From positions 31,437 through 95,436 of the forward strand of contig NZ_FMYP01000006.1 of NCBI RefSeq assembly GCF_900096565.1: a stretch of DNA of 64,000 nt, given 5' to 3'. The DNA is from Williamwhitmania taraxaci (GTDB lineage Bacteria > Bacteroidota > Bacteroidia > Bacteroidales > Williamwhitmaniaceae). The notes beneath the pieces were generated by a model that ran no database searches, was not told where the DNA came from, and saw nothing but the letters and a program-made list of their open reading frames with translations. Within the stretch, counting starts at the first letter, position 1, and each line of letters starts with the position of its first letter. The position numbers and the translations under genes were made by a program. Below are positions 8,530-18,112 of this stretch, one piece after another.

Positions 8530-10029
8530 TTAGAACTTATAACCGAAGGTCAGGATAAACTGGTTTTGGCTATGTTTATCATTCACAACACCCTCACTTC
8601 CATTGTATAAAAAATTCTCATCTGTGAAGCGGGTTTTACTATAAGTAAAATCTGTATAAAACGTTCCCGTTCTGAGGCCAACACCACCAGCAAAAACCTG
8701 AGTATTCGAATTGCTATTTAAATAGCCTTGCTTATAAGGACTCCCATAGTAAGCATAACCTCCGCGCAAAAAGAAAATACCCTCATGATATTCAGCTCCA
8801 AATCTATAGTTTGATGAAGATTCAACCATCGCTGAGATTTGGTCATTCTCCGCTTTAAAACTATTTGATTGACCACCACTACGAAGCCGCATTACCGTAT
8901 AATCAACATACTCATAATCAATATTCATCGCAATTTTATCGAGTAAGATATAACCCAAACTTGCTACAAACTTATAAGGAGTAACCATGTTGTAATCGTA
9001 CTCGCCTAAAGGAGAATCCATACTGTATCCCTTAAGAGTATTCACATCATACACATGCGTGTCCATAGAAGAACTAAATCGATCCTTTAAGTTGAAAAAA
9101 GTCGGAGTATGAAAAGCAACTCCAATACGTAAACTATGGATAGGTTTAATAATCATTCCCAATTTAAAATTATAGCCCGAACCTATTGTCTCGAATATTT
9201 GCTTGTAATTTAAATCTTGGAACTCACCCGTATTCCCATCAACAGCAGCCTCCGAATAATCGGTCTTATTTTTATAATACAAATCCTGAATGCCCAGTGT
9301 ACCTCCAAAATAAAACTTATCTGCTACGTTACCAGCAAAAGAAAGAGCGTATTCCCCTTGCGATCCAGAGGTCGTAATCAATCTATTCTGAAAAACAATA
9401 TCATTATTAGCCAGATGAGAAATATATCCAGTAGCATCAGCATCAATTATAAAATTATTCCAAGCCATAATCAGCCCCCAATAACTTGAATTATAGTTAG
9501 CAAAGGGAGAGTTTTCTTTTGAGAGGCTATTGCGGTCTGCGTAAGGCACGCGTTTGGTTGCTTCCAAAAACACATCAGTTATTGATGCCACATCGACCCC
9601 AGAAGTTGTTACACTCGAATTAAAATCACGCAACTTATTGTATCCAATTCCAAAATTAAAACTAACAATCCCAATATCTTCTTGTCGAACTGGGTTGCTA
9701 AAAGTCAAGGCTAATCCGATATTCGAAATGCCAAGATTAAAGGTATTATCGCTTCCCACCTGACCTTGATATGAAGAATTGCTTCTATTGAAATTTAAGT
9801 TAGGAGTGAAAGAGAAGTCATTTGACCTATAAACACCCAATCCAGCAGGGTTAATACTCACAGCAGAAAAATCGCCACCTAAAGCCCCAATAGAACCCGC
9901 CATTCCAGAAAACCTAGCCGTACCAGAATAGACATTACTGGAGTAGCGGTAAACATCCGATATATCCTGCCCCCACGAATTCAGCGAAATGAGGAGAGCA
10001 ACTACACTTAATATATGTTTCATAGCCAT
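8530..10029 (-). CDS. OmpP1/FadL-type outer-membrane beta-barrel protein
   Basis: A 499-residue exported protein: signal peptide at residues 1-20 ending near NSWGQ, then the FadL-like N-terminal hatch region with ARFSGMAGSIGALGGDFSAVSINPAGLG (conserved NPAG motif), followed by alternating amphipathic strands and a terminal aromatic residue (FGYKF) typical of outer-membrane barrels. FadL/TodX-type proteins transport hydrophobic compounds; the ligand here is unknown. ATG 10029 or 10023 can start it, with the same signal peptide. It lies 22 bases after a lipoprotein gene and both are divergent from proS, an arrangement familiar from other Bacteroidales. Confidence 0.85.
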   Translation of the reverse strand: MAMKHILSVVALLISLNSWGQDISDVYRYSSNVYSGTARFSGMAGSIGALGGDFSAVSINPAGLGVYRSNDFSFTPNLNFNRSNSSYQGQVGSDNTFNLGISNIGLALTFSNPVRQEDIGIVSFNFGIGYNKLRDFNSSVTTSGVDVASITDVFLEATKRVPYADRNSLSKENSPFANYNSSYWGLIMAWNNFIIDADATGYISHLANNDIVFQNRLITTSGSQGEYALSFAGNVADKFYFGGTLGIQDLYYKNKTDYSEAAVDGNTGEFQDLNYKQIFETIGSGYNFKLGMIIKPIHSLRIGVAFHTPTFFNLKDRFSSSMDTHVYDVNTLKGYSMDSPLGEYDYNMVTPYKFVASLGYILLDKIAMNIDYEYVDYTVMRLRSGGQSNSFKAENDQISAMVESSSNYRFGAEYHEGIFFLRGGYAYYGSPYKQGYLNSNSNTQVFAGGVGLRTGTFYTDFTYSKTRFTDENFLYNGSEGVVNDKHSQNQFILTFGYKF

Positions 10030-10051
10030 ATCAAATTAAATAAAACCATTA

Positions 10052-11230
10052 TTACCTACGCCTAACGTTTCCAGAAGAATTCGAATTACTATTCGAATTG
10101 TCCGAGCGGGTAGAATTGTTCGAATTATTGCTGGAAGTTGAACTATTACCACTAGTTGACCTTGTATTGGATTCTGTATTATTACTAGAAGAAGGCCGTC
10201 TATAGTTATCTTGACTGTTCGAACTTGAAGGCCTATTATACTCCTGCCTTACACCGCTAGATGGACGGTTATACACTGGAGTATATGATGGCCGTTGAAC
10301 ACCACTAGTAGTTGAGGGACGAGTATAAGTATTAGTGGCACCAGAACTTGATCGTCTATTTCCCGTAGAAACCTCTCCGGCTGAATTACCTGTAACCCTG
10401 ACGTTTCCTGTATTCTGGATTCCATCTCTTGAAGGATCAGCACTCGAGGATCTCACCTCACGCCGTTCGACAGATCTAGCAGCCCTAACCTCATTACCTG
10501 CAACTCCCTTACGGGATCCGTAATTTGTTGTCCCACCAGATCTAGAACCGTAGTAATATTTCTCGGAATCAGTATGCCTAACATCTAGATATCCACCATA
10601 ACCTGGATAATAATAATCGTAATATCCAGAGTAACCAATAGCCCAAGGGCTATAAACACCGTAGCCAAAACCATAACTAGGCCAATAGGCACTATACCCC
10701 ATTCCAAAGTTAAAACCCATGCCATAGTTGAAGCCCATAGACCACCTATTGCTAGGCAAATACCACGATGAAGTTATCCAGCGAGGTTCTACCCAAACAC
10801 TAGATCCGTAAGCCACCACATTATAAAACGCAGGATCATAAGCCGATGCATAGAAGAGAGCGTCGCTATAATCACTGTAATTAAAACGTAATTCCGATTG
10901 TGCTTTTAAACGTCTCTCCCGCGCCTCATCAAAACTTTCAACTAAAATCGCATTATAGGGATTTTGATTTTCCTCCTCAACGTATATAGTATCGGAAGTA
11001 GATGTAGATTCGTTTCCAGCATTATTCATTTTGCGTTGAAGTTCCGCAATTGTCGGATCTGTAGCGTTTAATGGATTTATTTCATTACCAGATGCAGAAG
11101 CAACATACTTCTTATCTGGATTAAAATAGACGTCATCCTCTCCGGTTGTGTTGGAGGCAAGGAAAAATGACGAAGAACAACCTGAGAGCATCCCCGCCAT
11201 TAACACCGTTGTTAATAAGTTAGTTTTCAT
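10052..11230 (-). CDS. Ser/Asn-rich lipoprotein, function unknown
   Basis: A 392-residue lipoprotein: the signal MKTNLLTTVLMAGMLSGC carries a lipobox with Cys18. After an acidic spacer comes a Tyr/Gly/Trp-rich segment (about 165-215, with repeated MGFNYGMGF- and YGVYSPW-like words), then a long low-complexity tail rich in Ser, Asn, Arg and Pro (about 225-392) with repeated RPSS motifs, ending in RRR. Probably envelope-anchored, with a disordered tail. It is co-directional with the FadL-like gene, with a 22-base gap. The start is supported by an unusually strong Shine-Dalgarno. No enzymatic domain is seen, and the function is not known. Confidence 0.72.
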   Translation of the reverse strand: MKTNLLTTVLMAGMLSGCSSSFFLASNTTGEDDVYFNPDKKYVASASGNEINPLNATDPTIAELQRKMNNAGNESTSTSDTIYVEEENQNPYNAILVESFDEARERRLKAQSELRFNYSDYSDALFYASAYDPAFYNVVAYGSSVWVEPRWITSSWYLPSNRWSMGFNYGMGFNFGMGYSAYWPSYGFGYGVYSPWAIGYSGYYDYYYPGYGGYLDVRHTDSEKYYYGSRSGGTTNYGSRKGVAGNEVRAARSVERREVRSSSADPSRDGIQNTGNVRVTGNSAGEVSTGNRRSSSGATNTYTRPSTTSGVQRPSYTPVYNRPSSGVRQEYNRPSSSNSQDNYRRPSSSNNTESNTRSTSGNSSTSSNNSNNSTRSDNSNSNSNSSGNVRRR

Positions 11231-11234
11231 GATA

Positions 11235-11244
11235 TCTCCCTCCT
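11235..11244 (-). promoter_or_regulatory. Strong Shine-Dalgarno for the lipoprotein gene
   Basis: On the minus strand AGGAGGGAGA stands four bases before the ATG at 11230. Most genes in this window have no such motif, as usual for Bacteroidota, so this fixes the start and is notable in itself. Confidence 0.7.
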
Positions 11245-11334
11245 ATATTTTTATGAAAAAAGTTTATTTATTGTTTACTTTGCAGTTGTTTCTTTCTAGA
11301 ACAAATAATGCAAAGATCATACCAAAGATAAAAA

Positions 11335-12819
11335 ATGGCAAAAGAACTTAAAGAACTAACCAACAGGGACGAGAATTACTCCCAGTGGTATAACGACCTT
11401 GTAATAAAAGCCGACCTTGCAGAAAATAGTGCAGTAAAAGGTTGCATGGTAATTAAGCCTTACGGTTACGCCATTTGGGAAAAAATGCAGCAAGCATTGG
11501 ACCAGATGTTTAAAGAAACCGGTCACGTAAATGCATACTTCCCCCTTCTGATTCCCAAGTCATTCCTCAGTAAGGAAGCGCAACATGTAGAGGGGTTTGC
11601 CAAGGAGTGTGCGGTTGTAACGCACTATCGATTAAAGGCTTCCCCCGATGGTAAAGGAGTAGTAGTTGATCCCGATGCCAAGTTGGAAGAGGAACTTATT
11701 ATTCGCCCTACCTCTGAGACTATTATCTGGAGCACCTATAAAAACTGGATAAAATCCTACCGCGATTTGCCCATCCTATGCAATCAGTGGGCGAATGTGG
11801 TTCGTTGGGAGATGCGCACACGACTATTTCTACGTACCACAGAGTTTCTATGGCAAGAGGGTCATACTGCACATGCCCTTCAATCGGAAGCTATTGAAGA
11901 GACCAAAAAAATGATCGACATCTATGCGAATTTCGCAGAAAAATGGATGTCGATGCCCGTTATTAAGGGCGTAAAATCGGAGAGCGAACGCTTTGCAGGT
12001 GCCGTAGAAACATATACCATTGAGGCACTGATGCAAGATGGTAAGGCGCTTCAATCAGGTACATCTCACTTCCTTGGCCAAAATTTCGCAAAAGCTTTCG
12101 ATGTTACCTATACCAGCAAAGAAGGGAAACTCGAGCATGTTTGGGCATCCTCTTGGGGCGTATCTACCCGCCTGATTGGTGCCTTAATCATGGCCCACTC
12201 CGACAACAACGGATTAATACTACCTCCCAAGTTAGCCCCAATCCAAGTGGTTATTGTCCCCATTTACAAAAGCGAAGAGGAACTTGCGATGATTTCGGAA
12301 CGCGTAAGTGGAATAAAAGCCCAACTTATTTCAAAAGGTATTTCAGTTAAATACGACGACAGAGACAACCTTAAGCCAGGCTTTAAGTTTGCAGAATATG
12401 AGTTAAAAGGTGTTCCTATTCGCTTGGCAATGGGACCAAGGGATTATCAAAATAGCACCATTGAACTTGCCCGCAGAGACACCCTCACCAAGCAAGTAGT
12501 TTCGGTAGATGGAATTGCAGAAACGGTAGCCAACCTTCTGGAAGAAATTCAAGAAAACATTTATACCAAAGCCCTCCGCTTTAGAGCAGAAAACACAACT
12601 ACTGTAGATAACTACGATGAGTTTAAAGAATTGCTCGACGATAAAGGCGGATTCTTCCTCGCACACTGGGATGGAACTGCTGAAACGGAACAGCGTATTA
12701 AAGAGGAAACAAAAGCCACCATTCGCTGCATTCCACTCGATGCACCCGAAGAAGAGGGTAAGTGTATGTATTCCGGAAAACCATCAAGCCGCAGGGTAAT
12801 ATTTGCCAGAGCGTACTAA
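11335..12819 (+). CDS. proS: Prolyl-tRNA synthetase, short archaeal/eukaryotic-like type
   Basis: A 494-residue class II aminoacyl-tRNA synthetase charging tRNA-Pro. It begins [23 protein letters not shown] and lacks the YbaK-like editing insertion of E. coli ProS, so it is the eukaryote/archaea-like form common in Bacteroidota. Class II motif 2 is seen around [24 protein letters not shown] and motif 3 around [19 protein letters not shown]. An anticodon-binding domain starts near [12 protein letters not shown], and the C-terminal zinc-binding-type domain ends [13 protein letters not shown], the conserved terminal Tyr of this type. A clean terminator follows. A TTTACTTTGCA stretch upstream (about 11274-11284) may be its promoter -7 region. 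Confidence 0.95.
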   Translation: MAKELKELTNRDENYSQWYNDLVIKADLAENSAVKGCMVIKPYGYAIWEKMQQALDQMFKETGHVNAYFPLLIPKSFLSKEAQHVEGFAKECAVVTHYRLKASPDGKGVVVDPDAKLEEELIIRPTSETIIWSTYKNWIKSYRDLPILCNQWANVVRWEMRTRLFLRTTEFLWQEGHTAHALQSEAIEETKKMIDIYANFAEKWMSMPVIKGVKSESERFAGAVETYTIEALMQDGKALQSGTSHFLGQNFAKAFDVTYTSKEGKLEHVWASSWGVSTRLIGALIMAHSDNNGLILPPKLAPIQVVIVPIYKSEEELAMISERVSGIKAQLISKGISVKYDDRDNLKPGFKFAEYELKGVPIRLAMGPRDYQNSTIELARRDTLTKQVVSVDGIAETVANLLEEIQENIYTKALRFRAENTTTVDNYDEFKELLDDKGGFFLAHWDGTAETEQRIKEETKATIRCIPLDAPEEEGKCMYSGKPSSRRVIFARAY

Positions 12820-12840
12820 TATCCTTTCAACCCTTTTCGA

Positions 12841-12878
12841 AATATGGAACTTTGAGCAATCAAGTTCCATATTTTTTT
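12841..12878 (+). terminator. Rho-independent terminator of proS
   Basis: A 12-bp perfect stem, AATATGGAACTT/AAGTTCCATATT, with a nine-base loop, runs into seven consecutive T residues. Confidence 0.9.
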
Positions 12879-12907
12879 AACTTTATGCCAGCTAAACCGA
12901 CAACCTA

Positions 12908-13612
12908 ATGGAAGAAAAAAAAATAATCCCAGCAAAAGAACTTATCATTCAAACACTTGCAGACAAATCTGTCATGAAGCAGGTAATTTTTGATAATACA
13001 CTGGTGTCTTTCGGGCTAATTAAAGAAGTGCTCCACGAAATCGCAACTGATTATAACGTAAATCTGAAAGGAACAGACCGCCGAATCCGACTGGAATATG
13101 TGGATAGAGGAAAATTCGAAGCCGAATTGAAAGTTGCGGGTGATATACTTATCTTCAGCATGCACTCCAATGTTTTTGAATTCGACAGAGATCACAGCAT
13201 TTGGAAGTTATCCTATGTGCAAGAGGATAAAATGAGAAGTTACTGCGGAATAATCAGCATATATAACTTTCTTGCTGACTCGTTCCGATATAATCGAATG
13301 GAGGACTTGGGTTACCTAATTGGACGTATTTTTATCAATAAAGACAGTCACTACTTCCTTGAAGGAAAAAGGCAACTAGGCTTTCTTTACAATAATTTTG
13401 GCACTACAGAAATAGACAAAGAGTCTATCCGTAAAATGATTGAAACAGCCATACTCTATACCCTTGAGTTCGACTTATTAGTACCGCCGTACGATACCGT
13501 AAAGATTGCATCAGTAGGCCAAGTCAACAACAAAATTGAAAATTCAAAACTTCAAACCGGCAAACGCCTCGGGTATAAGTTTAACTCGGATGATGTTTTA
13601 GAAGAAAAATAA
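12908..13612 (+). CDS. Conserved Bacteroidota cytoplasmic protein, function unknown
   Basis: A 234-residue soluble protein starting MEEKKIIPAKELIIQTLADKSV, with no signal peptide or membrane segment. It contains a mixed alpha/beta core (FEAELKVAGDILIFSMHSNVFEFDRDH and MRSYCGIISIYNFLADSFRY are the most distinctive segments) and a hydrophilic tail. It lies between the proS terminator and an exported peptidase gene starting 17 bases after its stop, so the latter two may form an operon. I recognise it only as a conserved hypothetical of this phylum; no catalytic motif is visible. Confidence 0.72.
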   Translation: MEEKKIIPAKELIIQTLADKSVMKQVIFDNTLVSFGLIKEVLHEIATDYNVNLKGTDRRIRLEYVDRGKFEAELKVAGDILIFSMHSNVFEFDRDHSIWKLSYVQEDKMRSYCGIISIYNFLADSFRYNRMEDLGYLIGRIFINKDSHYFLEGKRQLGFLYNNFGTTEIDKESIRKMIETAILYTLEFDLLVPPYDTVKIASVGQVNNKIENSKLQTGKRLGYKFNSDDVLEEK

Positions 13613-13628
13613 CCGTAACTAACTAACC

Positions 13629-15251
13629 ATGAATAAGCTAATTCTCATTGCTCTCCCAATAGGCATGCTGCTGTCCAGTTGTGCGGAGAAACAACAACCA
13701 TCCATTATGCAAAGTAAAGTTGATGCATTTGCTGAAGTAGAACTCAAATCGGACATTTCAGCATTAAGCCCAAAAGAGAAAGAACTTCTAGTATATCTAT
13801 TTGATGCCGCAACTGTAATGGACGACATCTACTGGGAGCAAGCGTATGGAAACAAGAAAGAATTATTGGATACCTGTAGCGATGCCGGAGAAAAACAATT
13901 CCTAGAAATTAACTATGGCCCTTGGGAAAGATTAAATGCCAACAATGCCTTTATTCCACGTTTCGGAGCAAAGCCGCTGGGGGCAAACTACTATCCTTCC
14001 AACATGACTGAGCAGGAGTTTAATACCTTTGAAGATTCAACAAAAACCTCTTTATACACGATTATCAAAAGAGGTGATGACGGAAAACTACTCTCTATCC
14101 CATACCACGTTGCCTATAAATACAAAATACAAAAAGCAGCAGATTTGATCAATAAAGCGGCCAAACTAGCTGAAGATGTAGGCTTTAAAAAATATCTCGA
14201 GTTGCGTGCCGAAGCCCTACTAACCGATGAGTACTACTCCAGCGATATGGCCTGGATGGACATGAAAACCAACAATATCGATTTTGTAGTAGGGCCCATT
14301 GAGAACTATGAGGACGCCCGTTACAACTACAAGGCTGCCCATGAGGCTTTTATTCTTATCAAGGATCAAGAGTGGACAAAGAAACTTGCCCGCTATGCAT
14401 CTCTTCTGCCCAAGTTACAGCAACTACTGCCTGTCGAAGCCAAATACAAAACAGAAATCCCAGGTAGTTCAAGCGACCTTGGAGTATACGATGCAGTATA
14501 TTATCAAGGCGATTGCAATGCGGGCAGCAAGACTATTGCCATTAATCTCCCCAACGATGCACGCGTTCAACTGGAAAAAGGAAGCCGCAAGTTGCAGCTC
14601 AAAAACTCGATGCGCTACAAATTTGAAAAGATATTAGAACCAATCGGTAAAATACTGATAACACCCGACCAACAAAAGAACATTAAGTTCGACGCATTCT
14701 TTGAAAACGTAATGTTTCATGAAGTTTCCCATGGACTAGGTATTAAAAACACTATAAACAACAAGGGCAATGTTCGCGGAGCTCTAAAGGAAAAGTATAG
14801 CACCATTGAGGAAGCAAAAGCCGATATTCTTGGAGTATATCAAGTTCTACAGCTTACAAAAATGGGAGAAATAACCAATAAAGACCTAATGGACAACTAC
14901 GTGACATTTATGGCAGGTATCTTTAGGTCGGTAAGATTTGGTGCAGCCTCTGCGCATGGAAAAGCCAACATGCTTACCTTTAATTACTTTAAGGAAAAAG
15001 GCGCATTTACTCGTGACGAAAACAGCGCGACCTATTCGGTGAACTTCGATAAAATGACAGAGGCGATTAGCTCGTTGGGAGGCCTGATCCTTACCCTTCA
15101 GGGCAACGGTGATTATGAAGGAACAGCTCAACTCATTGAAAAGATGAGCGTAATTGATCCAACCCTTGCCGCTGACTTAAACCGAATAAATCAGGCTGGT
15201 ATCCCAACTGATATCCGATTTAAGCAAGGAAAAAAAGTTTTAGGACTTTAA
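13629..15251 (+). CDS. Dipeptidyl-peptidase III-like (M49-type) zinc metallopeptidase, lipoprotein
   Basis: A 540-residue protein with a lipoprotein signal (MLLSSC, Cys18). The catalytic zinc site is HEVSHG at 364-369 (HExxH form, Glu365 as base), followed about 30 residues later by the EEAKAD motif (394-399) that provides the third ligand, as in family M49. Other conserved blocks are INYGPWERL near 94, VGPIENYEDARYNYKAAHEA (221-240) and TIAINLPNDARVQLEKGSRK (302-321). Classical DPP III has HExxxH; the one-residue-shorter spacing is characteristic of this bacterial subgroup. Likely a periplasm- or surface-tethered oligopeptide-cleaving enzyme. It sits 17 bases downstream of the preceding hypothetical gene and ends at a terminator. 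Confidence 0.82.
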   Translation: MNKLILIALPIGMLLSSCAEKQQPSIMQSKVDAFAEVELKSDISALSPKEKELLVYLFDAATVMDDIYWEQAYGNKKELLDTCSDAGEKQFLEINYGPWERLNANNAFIPRFGAKPLGANYYPSNMTEQEFNTFEDSTKTSLYTIIKRGDDGKLLSIPYHVAYKYKIQKAADLINKAAKLAEDVGFKKYLELRAEALLTDEYYSSDMAWMDMKTNNIDFVVGPIENYEDARYNYKAAHEAFILIKDQEWTKKLARYASLLPKLQQLLPVEAKYKTEIPGSSSDLGVYDAVYYQGDCNAGSKTIAINLPNDARVQLEKGSRKLQLKNSMRYKFEKILEPIGKILITPDQQKNIKFDAFFENVMFHEVSHGLGIKNTINNKGNVRGALKEKYSTIEEAKADILGVYQVLQLTKMGEITNKDLMDNYVTFMAGIFRSVRFGAASAHGKANMLTFNYFKEKGAFTRDENSATYSVNFDKMTEAISSLGGLILTLQGNGDYEGTAQLIEKMSVIDPTLAADLNRINQAGIPTDIRFKQGKKVLGL

Positions 15252-15270
15252 TAGTTAATAGTTAATAAAG

Positions 15271-15308
15271 AAGAGGGCGAGTTGGAGATCGGACTTGCCC
15301 TCTTTATT
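15271..15308 (+). terminator. Terminator after the M49-like peptidase
   Basis: A 12-bp stem, AAGAGGGCGAGT/ACTTGCCCTCTT (one G-T wobble), with a ten-base loop, followed by TATT. The T run is short, but the position directly after the gene supports the call. Confidence 0.7.
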
Positions 15309-15477
15309 CGAATACATGCAGGAATAGCTCTAACCTATTTAATCCGACAGGATAATAAGGATAGGCTAGGCAATATAGATCAGTTGATAATCTAACAAAA
15401 AATTTGCACCAGCATCAAGAAATATCTATATTTAGCGTTGCTAACCTTTATTAATCACGCTAACAGCACACACATCT

Positions 15478-16053
15478 ATGAACTTGACCTTCAACTTTAT
15501 TAAATCCGTCTCCAACATTTACGACGAAATGATTGAGAACGGTTTCTCATTAGTTTACCTAGGGGAGTTTAGCCACGAGATCACAAAGATGTTTACCCAA
15601 ATGGCTGAATCGGACATGGAAAAGAACAGTGAGGAAAGATCAGTTCAACGGAAAGTATACCATGTTATGGTTGAGACCCTTCAAAACATGAATAAGCATT
15701 CCGATGAGATTAAAGACGGCAACATAGGTAACGGCCTTTTTATTATTGGTAAAAAACAAGATACCTACTACATAATAACATCCAACAAAGTAGCAGAGCA
15801 GCACAAAGAACCACTAGAAAGAGCTCTTAATCAAGTCAATGCAGCCACAAAGGAAGAGCTAAACCAAATGTATCGCAAGCAAATACGTGAAGGAAAACTA
15901 TCTGACAAGGGTGGTGCTGGCCTAGGCTTAATCGACATTGCCCGGAAAATCGGAGAACCACTTAACTATCAATTCCTTCAACTAGATGAATCTAACTACT
16001 TTTTCATCTTGAAGGTGGAGATAAACGCCAAAAAGTTTGGTAAAGAAAACTAA
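15478..16053 (+). CDS. SiaB family protein kinase (GHKL-like)
   Basis: A 191-residue cytoplasmic protein of the SiaB family (DUF6272). In Pseudomonas SiaB is a Ser/Thr kinase with a GHKL ATPase fold that phosphorylates SiaC. Seen here: an N-box-like ETLQNMNKHSDE segment (67-78, with Glu67, Asn70 and His74) and a glycine-rich GGAGLGLIDIARK ATP-lid segment (145-157). The expected substrate, a SiaC-like protein, is encoded 14 kb upstream at 685. The gene lies 51 bases before an Omp85-like outer-membrane protein gene and may share its transcript, an uncommon pairing. No phosphatase (SiaA) or diguanylate cyclase (SiaD) is visible in the window. Confidence 0.8.
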   Translation: MNLTFNFIKSVSNIYDEMIENGFSLVYLGEFSHEITKMFTQMAESDMEKNSEERSVQRKVYHVMVETLQNMNKHSDEIKDGNIGNGLFIIGKKQDTYYIITSNKVAEQHKEPLERALNQVNAATKEELNQMYRKQIREGKLSDKGGAGLGLIDIARKIGEPLNYQFLQLDESNYFFILKVEINAKKFGKEN

Positions 16054-16103
16054 ACACGAAAATATTTCTTTATCCCTTTCCCTATAGAAAGGTAAGGTTT
16101 ACT

Positions 16104-18038
16104 ATGGAGGAATATTTCAAAATACTAGCAACTGCACTTTTGTGGTTGCTTTTTCCATATCTATCCCTTGCCGACAACGCAGACACACTGAGGCTAAGGG
16201 CGGGTCAAACCCTTGTGACTGCCAAAGGGGAGAAAATAATTAAAGTAGACACACTTGTGGTTATGCCCGATTCTGTCGATTTTATTGTAGTAAATAGCGG
16301 GGAAAACAAGAAGAATTTCTTCGATAAAGTTGGTGAAAAAACAGAAAATCGGAGGTTCTTAAACCAAGTTTATCGGCGTCTAGTTAAGAGCACAGAGGAA
16401 GCGACTGAACCAAACAGAGAGGAAGTAGTCAGCCGCGAGGAGGAGTTATCTCACTACGCAGGGAAGCCCATACGCTCAATAATCTATGAAAGACAGGAAC
16501 TATTTAGAGTTACGAAAACCGACACGGCTGAAACAAGTAAAAGATTAAAACGCATCGGGAATAACCTCCATGTATACACACGACGTTACATACTAGAGAA
16601 GAACACTCTGCTTAAAAAAGGCGACATATTCGATCCAATTCTTGTCGCAGAAAACGAACAGTTGCTTCGCAGTTTATCCTTTATTTCCGAAGCTCGGATT
16701 TGGGTATTCAACACTCCATCGGCCGACTCCATTGACCTTTGTATTTCCACGCGGGATGTATGGAGCAAAGCATTCCACCTTGAAGTATCCGATCCAGAAA
16801 AAGGGAGAGTAGATTTGTTCGACAATAATATCCTCGGATTTGGGCAGGAATTCCAATCTTCGATCTACTACAACTACACCCAAAATAACAACCTCGGTTT
16901 TAAGGAAATATATACCATCAACAACCTTTGGGGTAAGTTTATCAATACAACATTGAGCTATCAGGATGCTTTCGACGACAGGTATATCTCCGGTTCTGCA
17001 ACCAGAAATTTTTCGGCCACCGCACTTAAATATGCCGGAGGCTTAAGCGCAATTAAGCGATCCCGGCCTTACTATAGTTTTGACTTCGATTCGACCTACA
17101 TTATAAATTCGCATACAGTAGATGCTTGGATTGGACGGACATTTGTATTTAACGCCAAAAATAAATATGCTTCCTACAGGAAACAATTGGCACTTGCAGC
17201 CAGAATTACCCGATATGGATTTACCACAACCTTACCAACAGACGCTAGCTACAACCTTGAATTCCATAAAAGAACAACTACTTTAGGCAGCATTTCTTTC
17301 TCCACACAGAAATTCTACCAAAATCGACTGGTATATGGATTTGGACGTACCGAAGACATTTCGCAAGGTCTAAAATTGCAACTCATAGGTGGTTATGAAG
17401 TTAGCAAATATACTGAACGAACCTATGTAGGAGCAACCGTAAGCACAGGAAAACTATATGCCATCGGCTATAACCAAATTAAAGTGAGTTTTGGCTCATA
17501 TTTACGAAACGGGAATATGGAACAAGGAGCCCTAAGGCTTGACTTTAACTGTTTTTCGAACCTCTGGCAACTTGGTATTTACCGTATAAGGCAATTTGTT
17601 AACCTAAATTACACATCGGGAATTAATCAACTGTATGGTGAGGGAGAGTCTATTTCACTAAGCGGAAAGGATGGCGTCAGGGGATTAAGCCTTCCAGATA
17701 TCAATGGTAATCAACGGCTTAATATTGCTTTTGAAACAGTCTTATTTACACCTTATTCACCTATCGATTTCAAAACAGCGTTATATGCCTTTGCTGATAT
17801 GGGATTTATCGGACAAAGGCATCAATCTGTATTTGATGGAATAAACTATACCGGATTTGGAATTGGTATTCGGGTTCGAAATGAAAACCTAGTATTTCGC
17901 ACGCTGCAAATACGATTGGCGTTCTATCCATATTTACCCGTTGGAGCAATTCCTAAATACATTGACATATCTGGGGTAACTTCCTCACGCTTCGAGAACT
18001 TCTACCCAACTCCGCCAACTCAAATACCGTTGCAATAA
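16104..18038 (+). CDS. Omp85-like outer-membrane beta-barrel protein with POTRA-like domain
   Basis: A 644-residue exported protein with an N-terminal hydrophobic signal (about 6-23). Residues about 130-215 contain one POTRA-like unit (GDIFDPILVAENEQLLRSLSFISEARIWV, the start-of-barrel logic of BamA/TamA/ShlB relatives), and from about 225 to the end alternating amphipathic strands form a predicted 16-strand-type barrel. The conserved bacterial surface antigen style is clear, but there is only one recognisable POTRA and no clear VRGY/F lid motif, so this is not BamA itself. Possible roles are outer-membrane insertion or secretion of a partner. It follows the SiaB-like kinase gene. Function not assigned. 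Confidence 0.7.
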   Translation: MEEYFKILATALLWLLFPYLSLADNADTLRLRAGQTLVTAKGEKIIKVDTLVVMPDSVDFIVVNSGENKKNFFDKVGEKTENRRFLNQVYRRLVKSTEEATEPNREEVVSREEELSHYAGKPIRSIIYERQELFRVTKTDTAETSKRLKRIGNNLHVYTRRYILEKNTLLKKGDIFDPILVAENEQLLRSLSFISEARIWVFNTPSADSIDLCISTRDVWSKAFHLEVSDPEKGRVDLFDNNILGFGQEFQSSIYYNYTQNNNLGFKEIYTINNLWGKFINTTLSYQDAFDDRYISGSATRNFSATALKYAGGLSAIKRSRPYYSFDFDSTYIINSHTVDAWIGRTFVFNAKNKYASYRKQLALAARITRYGFTTTLPTDASYNLEFHKRTTTLGSISFSTQKFYQNRLVYGFGRTEDISQGLKLQLIGGYEVSKYTERTYVGATVSTGKLYAIGYNQIKVSFGSYLRNGNMEQGALRLDFNCFSNLWQLGIYRIRQFVNLNYTSGINQLYGEGESISLSGKDGVRGLSLPDINGNQRLNIAFETVLFTPYSPIDFKTALYAFADMGFIGQRHQSVFDGINYTGFGIGIRVRNENLVFRTLQIRLAFYPYLPVGAIPKYIDISGVTSSRFENFYPTPPTQIPLQ

Positions 18039-18112
18039 AAAACAGCACGAACCAACAAACAAAATCCGTCACCTGTGGTTAATTAATCAAAACAACCATA
18101 AATATTTTTACT

